From Siphonodentalium dalli (lineage: Eukaryota; Mollusca; Scaphopoda; Gadilida; Siphonodentaliidae), in assembly GCA_032622095.1 (NCBI GenBank), contig CP136066.1:113109319-113173318 (forward strand): a stretch of 64,000 nt of DNA, given 5' to 3'. A model generated the notes under the pieces. It was not told where the DNA came from, did no database searches, and worked only from the letters and a program-made list of their open reading frames with translations. The stretch's first letter is position 1. Every line of letters begins with the position of its first letter. Positions 31,962 to 42,899 of this stretch are shown here, piece after piece. Position numbers and translations under genes: made by a program.

Positions 31962-34900
31962 ACAGACCTTAGACTGATACTTGACTTGATTCTGCTGATA
32001 TATATTGTCATCGATTGTTATCCATTTGAAGGCAGCCGTGTTTACTGTACTCTCGATGATTACTACCGTTACGAAACAAAAAGTGTTAACCCAATTTAGC
32101 TTTTCCCAAGTTGGATTCAGAAACTACTTCTGCGTTGTAGAGATATAAGTGAGAACCTGGTCCTATTGTGAATAAAACTATAAAGATTTTACATTTAAAT
32201 GAACAGAGCATTGTTCCCAAATTTGATGTCCTTGTGACAGAAATGTCGAATTATGATATATGTGGATTCACCGAGACTTGGCTAGACGATAACACAACAC
32301 AAGACGAACTCATAGTTGATGGCTTTCATGCACCAGAACGTAACGACATAGGGGACCTTGGAGGCGGAGTAATAGCGTATATAAGCAATGAACTATTATA
32401 CAAACGTCGACTTGACATAGAACGTGATGACCTTGAATGTATTTGGATTGAAGTTTATACCACAACAATAGCAACAAAGATACTTATTGGAATTATATAT
32501 CGACCGCCAACGATTGATTGTTGGAATAGAATCCTGGAAACCCTTGATTGTGCAACTGACACATGCCCCCAACACATTGTCTTTGCTGGCGATTTAAATG
32601 AAAATCAATATTGACCTTCATGCGGAAATATCAAAGGAATATGCTCCAAGTTTGGCATGAAACAGATGATAAAACACAGTACAAATTTTACAGAGCACTC
32701 AGAAACTTTAATTGATGTTATACTTACCGATGACGAGTGTAATGTCACTTCGAGCGGAACACTTGACCATTTTTGGGGAACTATATCCGTTTCCACGTCC
32801 CAGTATTTTTAGAGATTGATACTGCCTACAAACGCCCAATTAAGAAAGCATACTCCCGAAAAATTTACAATTATGACCGTGCCGATTACGATGGCCTAAA
32901 TAACGCAATTTCCTCTGTTGACTGGCGATCATTACTTAGAACACAAAACCTCGAAGACATGACTTCAGCTTTGACTAAAACAATCCATGAAAAAATTAAT
33001 GATTTCATTCCACATAAATTATTCGATGCGGAAAAACCGAACCTGAATGGCTTACCCCAATAATCAAAACTATGATTAACCAGCGCAAACGCCTATACCA
33101 AAACAAAGTTGTGTTAACTCGTAAGGAACAAAACTGGAACACGTACAAAAGGAAACGAAACGACATTGTATCGGCAATAATGAAGTCCAAAAAAGACATG
33201 TTAGATAGAATTCAGGCATCTCTAAATGATCCAAATACACCGACATCAACATGGTGGAAAACTTTTAATAAATTGAAAAGCCGAAACTCTAAAACTGATA
33301 TTCCCCCTCTAGAACAGAAAGGACTTATATATTCGAGTAACTACGAAAAAGCAAAAGTCTTAAATGGCTACTTCTGCAGCATTTCATCGGTCGATGATTC
33401 CGAATCTGACCCTTTAAATCCCAGCCCAAAACCCATTTCTGCGACTGTTAAAATTACAGAAGACGATATTATCGAGGTACTTAAAAACCTACATAGTGAT
33501 AAAGCATGTGGTTATGACGACATTAGTCCACGAGTTCTAAAAAATTGCCTTAGTTTTGCTAAACCCTTATATATTATCTTCAACATTTTCATGAACAACT
33601 CTTTTTTTCATACAGAGTGGAAAAAAGCAAACGTTGTACCTATTTTCAAGAAGGGAGACCGTTCTGATTCAGGGAACTATATGCCTATATCTCTTCTGAG
33701 CTGTCTAGGAAAGGTATACGAGAAATGTGTTGTTAAACATTTAACAAAATTGCTTACAACCAACAAGGTATTAACGAAGTTTCAATCGGGTTTCCTCTCG
33801 GGCGATTCTACATCCAACCAAATCAGTGAATCATTGGATAACGGCCTTGATGTTAGAATTATCTTCTTCGATATAATTAAGGCTTTTGACAAAGTATTGC
33901 ACGTCGGCCTTGTACATAAGTTGAAAGAAATAGGCATACGCGGGGACTTACTTGGTTGGATGATCAATTACCTTACTGGCAGAGAACAACGAGTTGTGTT
34001 GGGATCAGAATAATCGGAATGGATTGCCCTTAAATGCAGGAGTGCCACATGGTTATATCCTTGGTCCTATTCTATTTTTAATCTATATTAATGACATTGT
34101 CCACGATATATCATGTAATATCCGCTTATTTGCTGATGATACTTCGATTTTTCTGCCGATTAGCGACCCAGTGGAAGGAACTCATATTCTACAGAAAGAT
34201 ATACAAATGCTCGAAGCGTGGTCAAAAAGATGGTTAGTAAATTTCAATGCATTAAAAACTGAAAGTATGTGTATATATCGAAAAACGTTCCCACTCGTAC
34301 ACGACCCGCTTTATATGAACGATGTCCCCTTGGAAGTAGTCAGCCAACACAAGCATCTCGGTATAACATTCAATGAAAACGGATCATGGGCAACCCAAAT
34401 TGATACTGTGTGTGCCAGTGCATGGTAGAAGCTGCCTGTACTTACCAATACAAATTCGTCCTCGATAGAGCTACTTTGGAAAAATGTTATATCACCACGG
34501 TTAGATCTATACTTGAATATGCAAGTACTGCTTGGGGAAACTGTAATATCACCGATTCATTGAACATAGAACGTATTCAATATGATGCAGCACGTATAGT
34601 AACCGGCGCTACTAGATCTGCCAGTTTTGAAACCCTGTTGGAAGAAACTGGTTGGGAACTTTTAAGCAAACGGCGCGAGAAATCCAGATTATACATATTC
34701 CACAAAATGATACAAGGCAAAGCCCCTAACTACCTCAACAATTTGCTTCCTGTTCGTGTATCCGAGGCATCCGAATAAAACATGGAAACTCGAAATGCGA
34801 ACAACTATAGAGTCCCTAGATGAAATACTAAATCGCACGAAAATTAATTTATTCTAGAAACTACCTCTCTGTGGAATTCATTGGCAGTAGAATCTAAAAC

Positions 34901-35792
34901 CATATCTGATTTTGACGTATTTAAAAAAGAAATTAACATTAATGTAAAACGAAAGAAGCCTTGGTACTATTGCTCGTATAATCGAAGAGCTCAGATATTA
35001 CATACTCGCCTGCGTACTGAATGTAGTAACTTAAATAGTCACAAACTCTCTAATTATATATCCGATACTGACCGTTGTGTGTGTGGTGCGATTGAAGACA
35101 CGCGTATCATTTTATTTTCCAATGCCCGCAATACTAACACGCCCGCCGCGAACTTTTAAATAGTCTACCCGACAATCTTATACTAACCGACACTTTATTT
35201 CTTTATGGAGATGAAAATCTAAACAAAAACTACAACCACCGCATATTTAAATCGTTTCAAAAATTCATTCTTGACACAGGAAGATTCAGTGGATGATGTA
35301 TACACGAGCATCCTAGAAGCCGCATCTGAGCTTCATATATCATATCAGGCGCGTAGTCGCACTACAACTACAATACTCCGCATGCATATTTTTTAGCAAC
35401 GGCCGGGATCATTCGAGGGTTTAAGTCATTCTGCCCAAATGCACATAACACACGCACTGTCTTTCTTCTGTTCTGCTCTACGCTAAACATAGTTTTATTT
35501 CCACCCCAACTACCATATACACCTACTGTCGCGCCCACTGACTACTATTATGATAAACGATTTATAATTAATGAACACGTATACTGTATGGGCTTCGCTT
35601 GGTACAGGGACGACTACAAAAAGATCACGCTTACTGTCGTTCCTTTTCCAACCAAATACATATATCTATACATATATACATAATTATATGCAAATGGAAC
35701 AGAGCGAAATTTATTTACTATGTATACATGTATATAAAATTTGTAAATTAACATGTATTGAATCTTGTTGGAGAATAAACTATGTTTAAACT
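31962..35792 (+). mobile_element. Near full-length non-LTR retrotransposon (CR1/L2/Jockey group)
   Basis: A 3831-bp insertion with an exact 11-bp target duplication. About 205 bp of 5' leader are followed by an endonuclease-reverse transcriptase ORF2, a C-terminal Cys motif, and a 3' untranslated part ending in GAGAATAAACTATGTTTAAA. There is no separate ORF1. The short leader and lack of ORF1 may mean slight 5' truncation or a one-ORF element. Several frameshifts show that it is no longer active. Confidence 0.88.
32168..35159 (+). pseudogene. Endonuclease/reverse transcriptase ORF2, frameshifted
   Basis: 32168-32614: apurinic-type endonuclease with LNEQSI, FTETWLDD, DLGGGVIAY, GIIYRPP and FAGDLN. 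A shifted frame over 32614-32810 continues it (TLIDVIL). 32773-33063: linker. 33072-34013: reverse transcriptase with KKANVVPIFKKGDRSDSGNY, PISLLSCLGKVYEK and motif A FFDIIKAFDKVLH. 33994-34428: motif B GVPHGYILGPILFLIYINDI and motif C LFADDTSIF. 34410-34778: thumb (LEYASTAWG). 34881-35159: C-terminus with a CVCG...N zinc-like motif. Motif B has H and Y where most families have Q and S. At least five frame breaks separate the segments. The enzyme would copy the element RNA at a nicked target; assignment to the CR1/L2/Jockey assemblage rests on the motif pattern. Confidence 0.85.
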
Positions 35793-35803
35793 AATTGATT
35801 GGG
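35793..35803. other. 11-bp target-site duplication, right
   Basis: AATTGATTGGG, identical to 31951-31961, directly after the 3' end of the LINE. Confidence 0.92.
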
Positions 35804-37394
35804 TAGTAAATAATAACTCCAAAGGTACTCTTGGTGAAATCCCAAATATTGACACGAAAAGTGGAGAGACTCTAACCAGATATTCTCCACAACATGCCAA
35901 TCAAGGGAGCTTTGATGAGAGCCACTGATCAAGTATTCTCCACAATATACAAATAAAGGTAGAACTCTGACAAGTTGCCATGGTATGACAGTTCAAATGA
36001 AAAGATCAGTCAATTTGCTGATCAGCATGATGATAAATCCAAATGGATGTTCGCTTTAAATTGGAGAAAACAAATAGAGTCAATTAAAGACTGACCAAGT
36101 CAGTCGACAAATGACTGGAATCCTCATTTCAAATTAAACCAAAAGTGATTTTTTTTTAGATCCATTCACATTAAACAAGTTATGAAGCCCATGCCATTGT
36201 TTCCCATGCGATATCAAAACAAAAGAGATAAAATAATTTGGTATGGCTACCAATTTACCATATTCGAGTTAACTCATCTCTCCATAACAGTGATAACAGA
36301 TGTGTTATCTATTTCAGAATGAATGGATGTTCTCTTTAAATTGAAGAAGAAAAACAATACAATGAGTCAATTAAAAACTGACTCAATCGCCACTCACATA
36401 GAAGGCTTGGTCACCAATCCAGTGTCTAGTGGTACATCAGTTGAATTAAAAGACTTGAATCACCAAGCCTGGGTCAACAGAACCATGGTGATTGCACAAT
36501 AATTTGCACAATGATCCTTCTAACGAAATAGGTTCAAACAACTGAACCAGCGTTAAAGGGTGCATGTACAAAAGGTTCAATTACTAAATCGCCAATAGAA
36601 ATTTGTGAATTATAAGACGGTCTATATTATTCCAAAATAGTCAAATATGGGGACGATTAATATGAAAGTAAATGTCTGTCCAGACGACACTTTCAAAATA
36701 TGTGAGGAATATATACATGGTGCCAATTTGTAGGGACTAATCCAAACATGCATGCATATTCATGATATTGGTACTTTGCTATGAATATGTAAATTTAACA
36801 TGGGAGAGCGGTATAAGCCTATATAAACTATTTCCATAAATGACTTGAAAAACCAAGTCAACTTTGCCAGTAACTGTTGTATACCGGTACATTTAAGGTT
36901 TGAAATACCAAACCAGATTGTACATAATCTCAAAAGGTTTGAAATTCCAAACCAGGTACCAGTTTCATACATGTCAGTAGTTTATCTAAGATCCAGTATA
37001 TTTAAGGTTTGAAAGACCAAACCAATTTATACAGTGCCAAAAGGTTTGAAACACCAAACCAATTCAAGTTATATAAAGTGTCAAAAGGTTTGAAACACCA
37101 AACCAATTTAAACAGTGTCAAAAGGTTTGAAACACTAAACCAAGCTGTATAAAATCAAAGGCTTGAAATACCCAAACCAGTATCTCTCTTAAATAATTCC
37201 AAAAACAATAGTCACAGAGCGGTAACCTGATTGTAGTAATGAAGAACCTAATCACTGGTTCAAACTATGATCGGAAAACCTGGTAACCCTATTTTTGCGA
37301 CGTCTGGGGTTTTTGACTCATATAATCATAGTACACTCCACCTATTTTGGCAAGCAAGGTGTTTTCATTCTTTTCAAAATAAAACTGGGTGGTG
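35804..37394 (+). mobile_element. 3' internal part of the LTR element
   Basis: Begins with the resumed Gag-like C-terminus, then (35961-36623) a 663-bp block almost identical to 38525-39186. It contains the peptide LPWYDSSNEKISQFADQ in a now broken frame. From 36840 the sequence is non-coding and rich in hairpins, up to GGGTGGTG just before the 3' LTR, where a purine-rich priming tract is expected. Confidence 0.75.
36842..37178. repeat. Array of short perfect hairpins (GGTTTG-N6-CAAACC)
   Basis: Eight hairpins with 6-bp stems and 6-base loops: GACTTG/CAAGTC at 36842, GGTTTG/CAAACC at 36897, 36936, 37006, 37043 and 37087, with variants at 37124 and 37160. Loops are AAAYAC-like. Related stems (GGTTCA/TGAACC near 36532, GAGTCA/TGACTC near 36363) precede them. 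The stems covary (GACTTG with CAAGTC versus GGTTTG with CAAACC), which suggests the structure matters. Confidence 0.85.
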
Positions 37395-37775
37395 TGTAGT
37401 GAATTTGGGTAGTGTAATTTTACGTCGTGTACGCTAAAGTAAACACCGAATGACCTCGTCTGAAGGCGGTCAAAATGCGTCACGTTTGACACCAATAAAC
37501 AACTGTGGGACAGCCAGTCATCGCATCTGGAACGTGTATGATTCGGCCAATTCCGGGAAACGTCGGCGAGAATCCGGATGACGAACAGAAAGACTCGATC
37601 CACGACAAGAACTACATGAACTAAAAAGTATTTCTTGAATTCGATAAACTGTGCTTGAAGATGGTTCGTTATAAATGATTTCACATGTTCCTGATAATGT
37701 ATTTGTATGAGTACATAAAGATTGTTCTATAATATTCATTATAGTATAATAATATCCAATCTCAACTTTACTACA
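37395..37775 (+). mobile_element. 3' LTR of the gag-type LTR retrotransposon
   Basis: Starts TGTAGTGAATTTGGG and ends TTTACTACA; 381 bp, matching the 5' LTR except for scattered substitutions and an extra 38 bp near the end (around TTCATTATAGTATAATAAT). Followed by the AAAA duplication and the remaining end of the target MITE. Confidence 0.88.
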
Positions 37776-37863
37776 AAAACTATATATATTTTAATATTCC
37801 TTCTGTTGATGGCGATTTGAACAAATATGAATATTTCTGCAACGAACGCCACCCGTGCTTTAA
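37776..37863. mobile_element. TTAA MITE, right end beyond the LTR element
   Basis: AAAACTATATATATTTTAAT, TTCCTTCTGTTGATGGCGAT and GAACGCCACCCGTGCTTTAA match the reverse complement of 8892-8980. It is the missing end of the MITE that starts at 26464. Confidence 0.85.
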
Positions 37864-38149
37864 CGCTTATGGTGTTAATGGTCCGAATTATTGAAAAATT
37901 AACACCTCTGTTTCTTAAGTAGCTTGCCACTTTTTCAGGTCGACATTGTCAAGAACGCCTTCGAGGAACTAGCGTGTATTTATCAAAGGAGTTTAGTTTT
38001 TATTATAAAAGTTCCTATTCCGGTCGTACAGAGGACTATAAATTTTGTCCTCAAGTTTGTGGTATTCAGATGGACGTTCTATTCTCTTTGATTGTCGAAA
38101 TTTACATTTTCAGATTGAAAGTTTGTGTCCTCTCATAATATGTTGTGGA

Positions 38150-39385
38150 CTTGTGGTGTGTCATGAAATCCTACGGACGCTGAAGAAAGCGAGCGTAGGC
38201 TGCTGTCTTTGACAGAAGAGTTGTGATCCACAGTGACTGCCTTATTTTAATGTATTGACTTCCAACACCGACTCGGACAACTCAACAATATCCTGTTTCA
38301 CAGTTTTCAGATCATTTTTTCAGTTGAGTGATACCGTCATATTTATCATCATGGCTATCTGTCAGATGTTAAAATTATAAATTCAGAAGGTAGATGCCTG
38401 TCAATGGAAATCCCAAACTTAACTGAAACATTTGGTCATGGTACCAATAATGTCCCACAAATTGACAAATATCTGCCAATATATCAATCAGAAGCTCAAA
38501 GTTCTGTTAATAGCTTCACAAACAAGAACTCTGACAAGTTGCCATGGTATGACAGTTCAAATGAAAAGATCAGTCAATTTGCTGATCAGCATGATGATAA
38601 ATCCAAATGGATGTTCGCTTTAAATTGGAGAAAACAAATAGAGTCAATTAAAGACTGACCAAGTCAGTCGACAAATGACTGGAATCCTCATTTCAAATTA
38701 AACCAAAAGTGATTTTTTTTAGATCCATTCACATTAAACAAGTTATGAAGCCCATGCCATTGTTTCCCATGCGATATCAAAACAAAAGAGATAAAATAAT
38801 TTGGTATGGCTACCAATTTACCATATTCGAGTTAACTCATCTCTCCATAACAGTGATAACAGATGTGTTATCTATTTCAGAATGAATGGATGTTCTCTTT
38901 AAATTGAAGAAGAAAAACAATACAATGAGTCAATTAAAAACTGACTCAATCGCCACTCACATAGAAGGCTTGGTCACCAATCCAGTGTCTAGTGGTACAT
39001 CAGTTGATTTAAAAGACTTGAATCACCAAGCCTGGGTCAACAGAACCATGGTGATTGCACAATAATTTGCACAATGATCCTTCTAACGAAATAGGTTCAA
39101 ACAACTGAACCAGCGTTAAAGGGTGCATGTACAAAAGGTTCAATTACTAAATCGCCAATAGAAATTTGTGAATTATAAGACGGTCTTGTGGTGTGTCATG
39201 AAATCCTACGGACGCTGAAGAAAGCGAGCGTAGGCTGCTGTTTTTGACAGAAGAGTTGTGATCCACAGTGACTGCCTTATTTTAATGTATTGACTTCCAA
39301 CACCGACTCGGACAACTCAACAATATCCTGTTTCACAGTTTTCAGATCATTTTTTCAGTTGAGTGATATCGTCATATTTATCATC
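38150..39385 (+). mobile_element. TRIM-like element with 201-bp terminal direct repeats
   Basis: Direct repeats 38150-38350 and 39185-39385 (starting CTTGTGGTGTGTCATGAAAT) differ at about two positions. They can be trimmed to TG...CA ends. The 834-bp interior shares its last 662 bp with 35961-36623 of the LTR element at about 99% identity. No target duplication is visible at its edges, so it may be a rearranged or recombined copy and not a clean insertion. Confidence 0.65.
38404..38658 (+). CDS. Small open frame in the TRIM-like element
   Basis: An 84-residue frame from ATG 38404, polar and Asn/Ser/Asp-rich (starting MEIPNLTETFGHG), ending in KWMFALNWRKQIESIKD. Its second half is the intact version of the frame that is broken at about 35970-36095 in the LTR element, and the 'EIPN' motif also occurs in the resumed Gag-like C-terminus there. 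I therefore read it as the C-terminal part of the same Gag-like protein. Whether it is expressed is unknown. Confidence 0.45.
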   Translation: MEIPNLTETFGHGTNNVPQIDKYLPIYQSEAQSSVNSFTNKNSDKLPWYDSSNEKISQFADQHDDKSKWMFALNWRKQIESIKD

Positions 39386-40347
39386 CTGCAATCGCTCTGC
39401 CGTTTGTGCTGAAATTGCCGCTGATGAACATTCGTCAATTTACTGCAGTCCGGAATTGCTGCACATTTGTGTCCATGTATAGATCAGTATATTCTCAAGT
39501 GAATCTTGTTTTGTCTTCAACTTTGGTAATGTTTCGTTAATAGTATGTTGAGCTGACTGGACACTATTTATATATTATACTATTACATAACGGGTTTTGT
39601 CTAACAACCTGGGCCGTCGTGGTGGTCTAACGGTATACATGAGTGACGTGACGAGTTGTAGACGTCCGTAGATGACTCTAATAGTGACATGGCATTATCA
39701 AGTACCAACGCTGACAGCAAGCAATGGTACATACATGAATACATGTAGATTGATATAAGTAAGTTACATTAAGATTATGGATCGCATGGTACAAAACCAT
39801 GTATACTCTTAAGAGCGATCTCTCAATCTCCGAAAATCCCCCAGAATTCTCAAGTCACAAGGGTTTTGTATCAGATGATTGGAATGCGTCTGAGAAACGC
39901 ATTAAAATATCAGACCACGACAATTATTCGCACACTAATTCTGCTGGAATGTCGCTGCCGCATTTGGCAGATGAGGAATAATTAATATTATGTGTAAGAA
40001 ATTCAAACTAACCAAATATCTAAGGATAAAATATACGGACATTTAGTTTATTACCCCCTTTAGTGTGTATACTGCCAGGCTGATCTGCTGGTGTCATATG
40101 AGTTATGGGGTAACGTTTATTAATAACGTACTCGCTATATTCCGTACCGGTTAGACGTTTTGCAGGATGCATGTATTTGCGGATATATCTTCACGGATGT
40201 CTATTTGTTGCAGTATGTAACTTTTATGACCGCGTTAATTGCTTTCGATATTTAGGTGTGAACAATGTCTGGGCAACCTCTTGAATATTTTCTTGCGGGA
40301 ACACAATGCATAATATATAACAGCTAACATTGCTGATGAATTTAGAC
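39386..40347. other. No gene seen
   Basis: A 60-residue frame at 39799-39981 has no recognisable domain. A D-arm-like GGTGGTCTAACGGTA near 39618 lacks the rest of a tRNA. Confidence 0.5.
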
Positions 40348-40350
40348 TAA

Positions 40351-40865
40351 TGGTGCGTTCACATGTACCTGCAAGAAAATATCTGCAAGAAAATATCAGG
40401 TACAATTGTACCCTGATATTTTCTTGCTGCAAAGATTAAGCCCATGAGAACGCGGCGGTTTTGATGGCATTGATTGAGCTCAATCAGAACAGTATTAGTC
40501 GTGCTGGTTCGAGTGAATTGCGTCCGGTAAACAACCTCTAGTCCATATTGGCAATTCATAATATTATGGCATTTCCAACTGTTGACGTGTATTACAGTAG
40601 AGTCGATGGGATGAGGCACTCACGACCTGTAGCCACGTTGCTCTCATGCACAAAGACCTTGTATATAATGAGAAAGTGTTCACCATGCAATTGGAAATTT
40701 TATATCTGACACAATATTACACAAAAAATGGGTTGAAATTGTTCTGGTTGCCTGAATTTCCGTTTACTGCCTCCGTCGGATATTTTCCTGTATTATTTTT
40801 TCATTGGTCAAGTAAGTCACATGGGGCATACCGGATATTTTCTTGCCCGTCATGTGTACGCGCCA
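40351..40865. mobile_element. TAA-flanked MITE with internal palindrome
   Basis: Ends TGGTGCGTTCACATGTAC and GTCATGTGTACGCGCCA are imperfect inverted repeats, flanked by TAA at 40348-40350 and 40866-40868, as in PIF/Harbinger-type elements. The ends also repeat GCAAGAAAATATC internally, with a 43-bp palindrome centred on TACAATTGTA at about 40389-40431. Frames on both strands are short and non-coding. Confidence 0.7.
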
Positions 40866-41042
40866 TAAGTGTGGTATTGTGAAGTATCGGGGGGTGTACT
40901 TAATCCGATTAGTAGATGTATGGTCCGCATCTAGAGGCTTTCTGGTGTGGTGAATGAGAAACCTTGAGTGATAAGCCGTATATAGTAGTTGTAACAATTT
41001 GAAGGATTAGTTGTTTTAACGGAATTCTGAGGTGGTGCATTC

Positions 41043-41640
41043 ATGAAACCAGTATATTTAAAAATTCTTTTTGGGATTGGTGCTCACAATAAAAACAACA
41101 AACTAAACTTTCTTATACTATCAATTCTGAAATATTATCTGTATAAAACAAAATTTAACCCCGACGAACTCTCTCTGAAATTACTCATTCGAGAATTTGA
41201 ATTACGATATAAATCGTATCGATATATTGCACTGAACTCCGACGATCTGAACAATTTCCAACTCGAGTGGGGGGACCTAATGAAAGCCATGCAACAAACA
41301 ACAGGGCACACACATAACTAACTTAGCAGGGAACATAATCATCTTGAATAGTAAATAGTCCGAGTTTACAATCTGACATTCGGCAAACCAGTCCAAAGTT
41401 CATGAACAAATTTGAGACAGAATATAACTGGCATAAATATATATATACGTGTATACATGTACGCATACAATGTTATTAATATATCAATGTGTGTGCAAGG
41501 AGTGTGTAAGTTGTGTACGAATGTCGACCCTCCCCACCATTCCCGTCTATATATTTATGCAATCGTTGTTATCAGATATTGTTCTGTACATAACATAAAT
41601 GTGTATTATAATGAAAAAATAAAATATTAATAAAAAATAG
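41043..41640 (+). mobile_element. 5'-truncated L1-like LINE: ORF2 C-terminus and 3' UTR
   Basis: The 92-residue frame 41043-41321 (NFLILSILKYYLYKTKF ... RYIALNSDDLNNFQLEW) resembles the C-terminal region of L1/Tx1-type ORF2 proteins, where an 'ILxxKYYIYxxK' helix and an aromatic-rich end are common. About 320 bp of 3' UTR follow, ending AATAAAATATTAATAAAAAA. No upstream reverse transcriptase is present. The clade is inferred from pattern memory only. Confidence 0.5.
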
Positions 41641-42244
41641 TATATTTAAAAATTTATATATGCGTAATATTTAATAATCTTTAGTGCGTTACCATTTTTG
41701 ACTATGGTTTTTGTATGATGTTTGTATACGTGATCTCACTTTGCAAAGAACAGCGCGAGAATACTCGAAGCCGTCATTGTTTTCGACACGCAGACGACAC
41801 TATAGGTTACAAACAACTAATTATTTTCCATTGGGGACAATACTAACGTTTGTATCATTTGTGCTGAAACTTGACCTATTTTCACCAAAACCTCATATAC
41901 TCAGCATGAAGTGGGTCTCAAGTCTGATAAAGTCATACCATGAAACAGAAAGGCTTCGGTATTTTTTCCCATTAAAATTTCGCCGCTTCTCTGACTACCG
42001 AAGGTTCGCTGTAAATTCACAGCTATAAAAAACATCGTACCACAAAGTTGTTCTTGTGGCCAATTGGACACATTCAGCAAGGTCCCAAACATCATGCATT
42101 TGTTTGTACAGCAGCTTAATTCTATTATTTATTTAAGTATTTATATTGTCAACACAATGCACCAATGAGCTGCATGCCATGGATGCTTTTTTATCTGATT
42201 CTAGTTTCCCTAGAATTTCAGGAAGCATAACTCTATTGAATTAG

Positions 42245-42525
42245 TTGTTTGTAACCAAGCTGCATAACATAGTTCAGTCCCCTCGTTACGCTATGTCTGA
42301 ACGCTGCCGGTATGTGTATTTTCTTAATTAAATCTAATATTTTTATTGAAGTGTTTTGTTAGTTACAATTCATTCTGGCTTGGTCAGACAATTTTCAAAT
42401 TTCAAGTTTCTCAGAATAATGCAGAATGAATTGTAACCCACAAAAGTCTCATATACATTTACGTGTAGCAACGGTAAGTCCTGCGTAGAGGACTGAACTC
42501 TGAATGGAGCTTGGTTTGTAACCAC
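42245..42525. mobile_element. Decayed foldback MITE
   Basis: The outer arm TTTGTAACCAAGCTGCATAA...GTTCAGTCCCCTCGT (42248-42288) is inverted at 42485-42523 (GAGGACTGAACTC...AGCTTGGTTTGTAACC). An inner arm GTTACAATTCATTCTG (42362) pairs with CAGAATGAATTGTAAC (42423). Non-coding. Confidence 0.7.
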
Positions 42526-42899
42526 TACGCGTGACTGTTATAACGTAAGAAACGTACTCTCGGTGTCGCGCACTTTATGTGCGTTCTGTATTTAGTTAGA
42601 GGTTTGCGATATAAATAATAATATTTAGGGTCGCACCAAAAAGATAGGGTCGGTCGGGTTACCTGAACAAAACATTTTTTTTCTTCGGCTAATAATGTTT
42701 TCAGTGCATGTAGTTGAAGGTCCCAACTCGAAATTGTACGATTTAAGTGACTGTGAGTAATTTTGCTTTGCTTCGCTTACAATCATGGAGTTTCTCCTGG
42801 GTAATTAATGCAATGTTTATTGCGATATCAGCTCTCAAAAGTCACACAAAACATGCAGTTTCGAGCTGGGACCACCTCCTACTGTGAATTAGATTATTG

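Larger units (their letters stand above)
29993..31970 (+). pseudogene. Gag-like protein of the LTR element, interrupted
   Basis: The frame starts at ATG 29993 and is Gln/Asn/Ser/Thr-rich. Five 51-bp repeats (17 residues, SKSLNNQTKHLYAQQ-like, 30092-30345) lie near the N-terminus, one with an in-frame TAA. After the MITE at 30576-31077 the reading continues in shifted frames to 31848. Near 31640-31770 a segment YYNDKEDLLTYQMRFGHFAN followed by a 'SEIERIATLQQCLSEYAFKI' stretch resembles the capsid core of Ty3/Gypsy-type Gag. The frame reaches the LINE insertion at 31962 and, after the second target duplication, resumes at 35804 (WVVNNSKGTLGEIPN...) to a stop near 35927. No protease, reverse transcriptase or integrase belonging to this element is seen, so it is a gag-only, non-autonomous element. 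Confidence 0.65.

Noticed and set aside
36842-37178. CRISPR-like array of regularly repeated inverted motifs
   Set aside because: Spacing is irregular (about 37-70 bases), the stems vary, the context is an LTR retrotransposon in an animal genome, and there are no cas genes.
39604-39675. tRNA-like D-arm (GGTGGTCTAACGGTA)
   Set aside because: No T-arm or B-box (GGTTCGANTCC) at the right distance and no acceptor-stem pairing.
41711-42028. 105-residue plus frame
   Set aside because: Arg/Phe/Ser-rich, no recognisable domain, and it ends near the edge of a decayed foldback element. I cannot support it as a gene.
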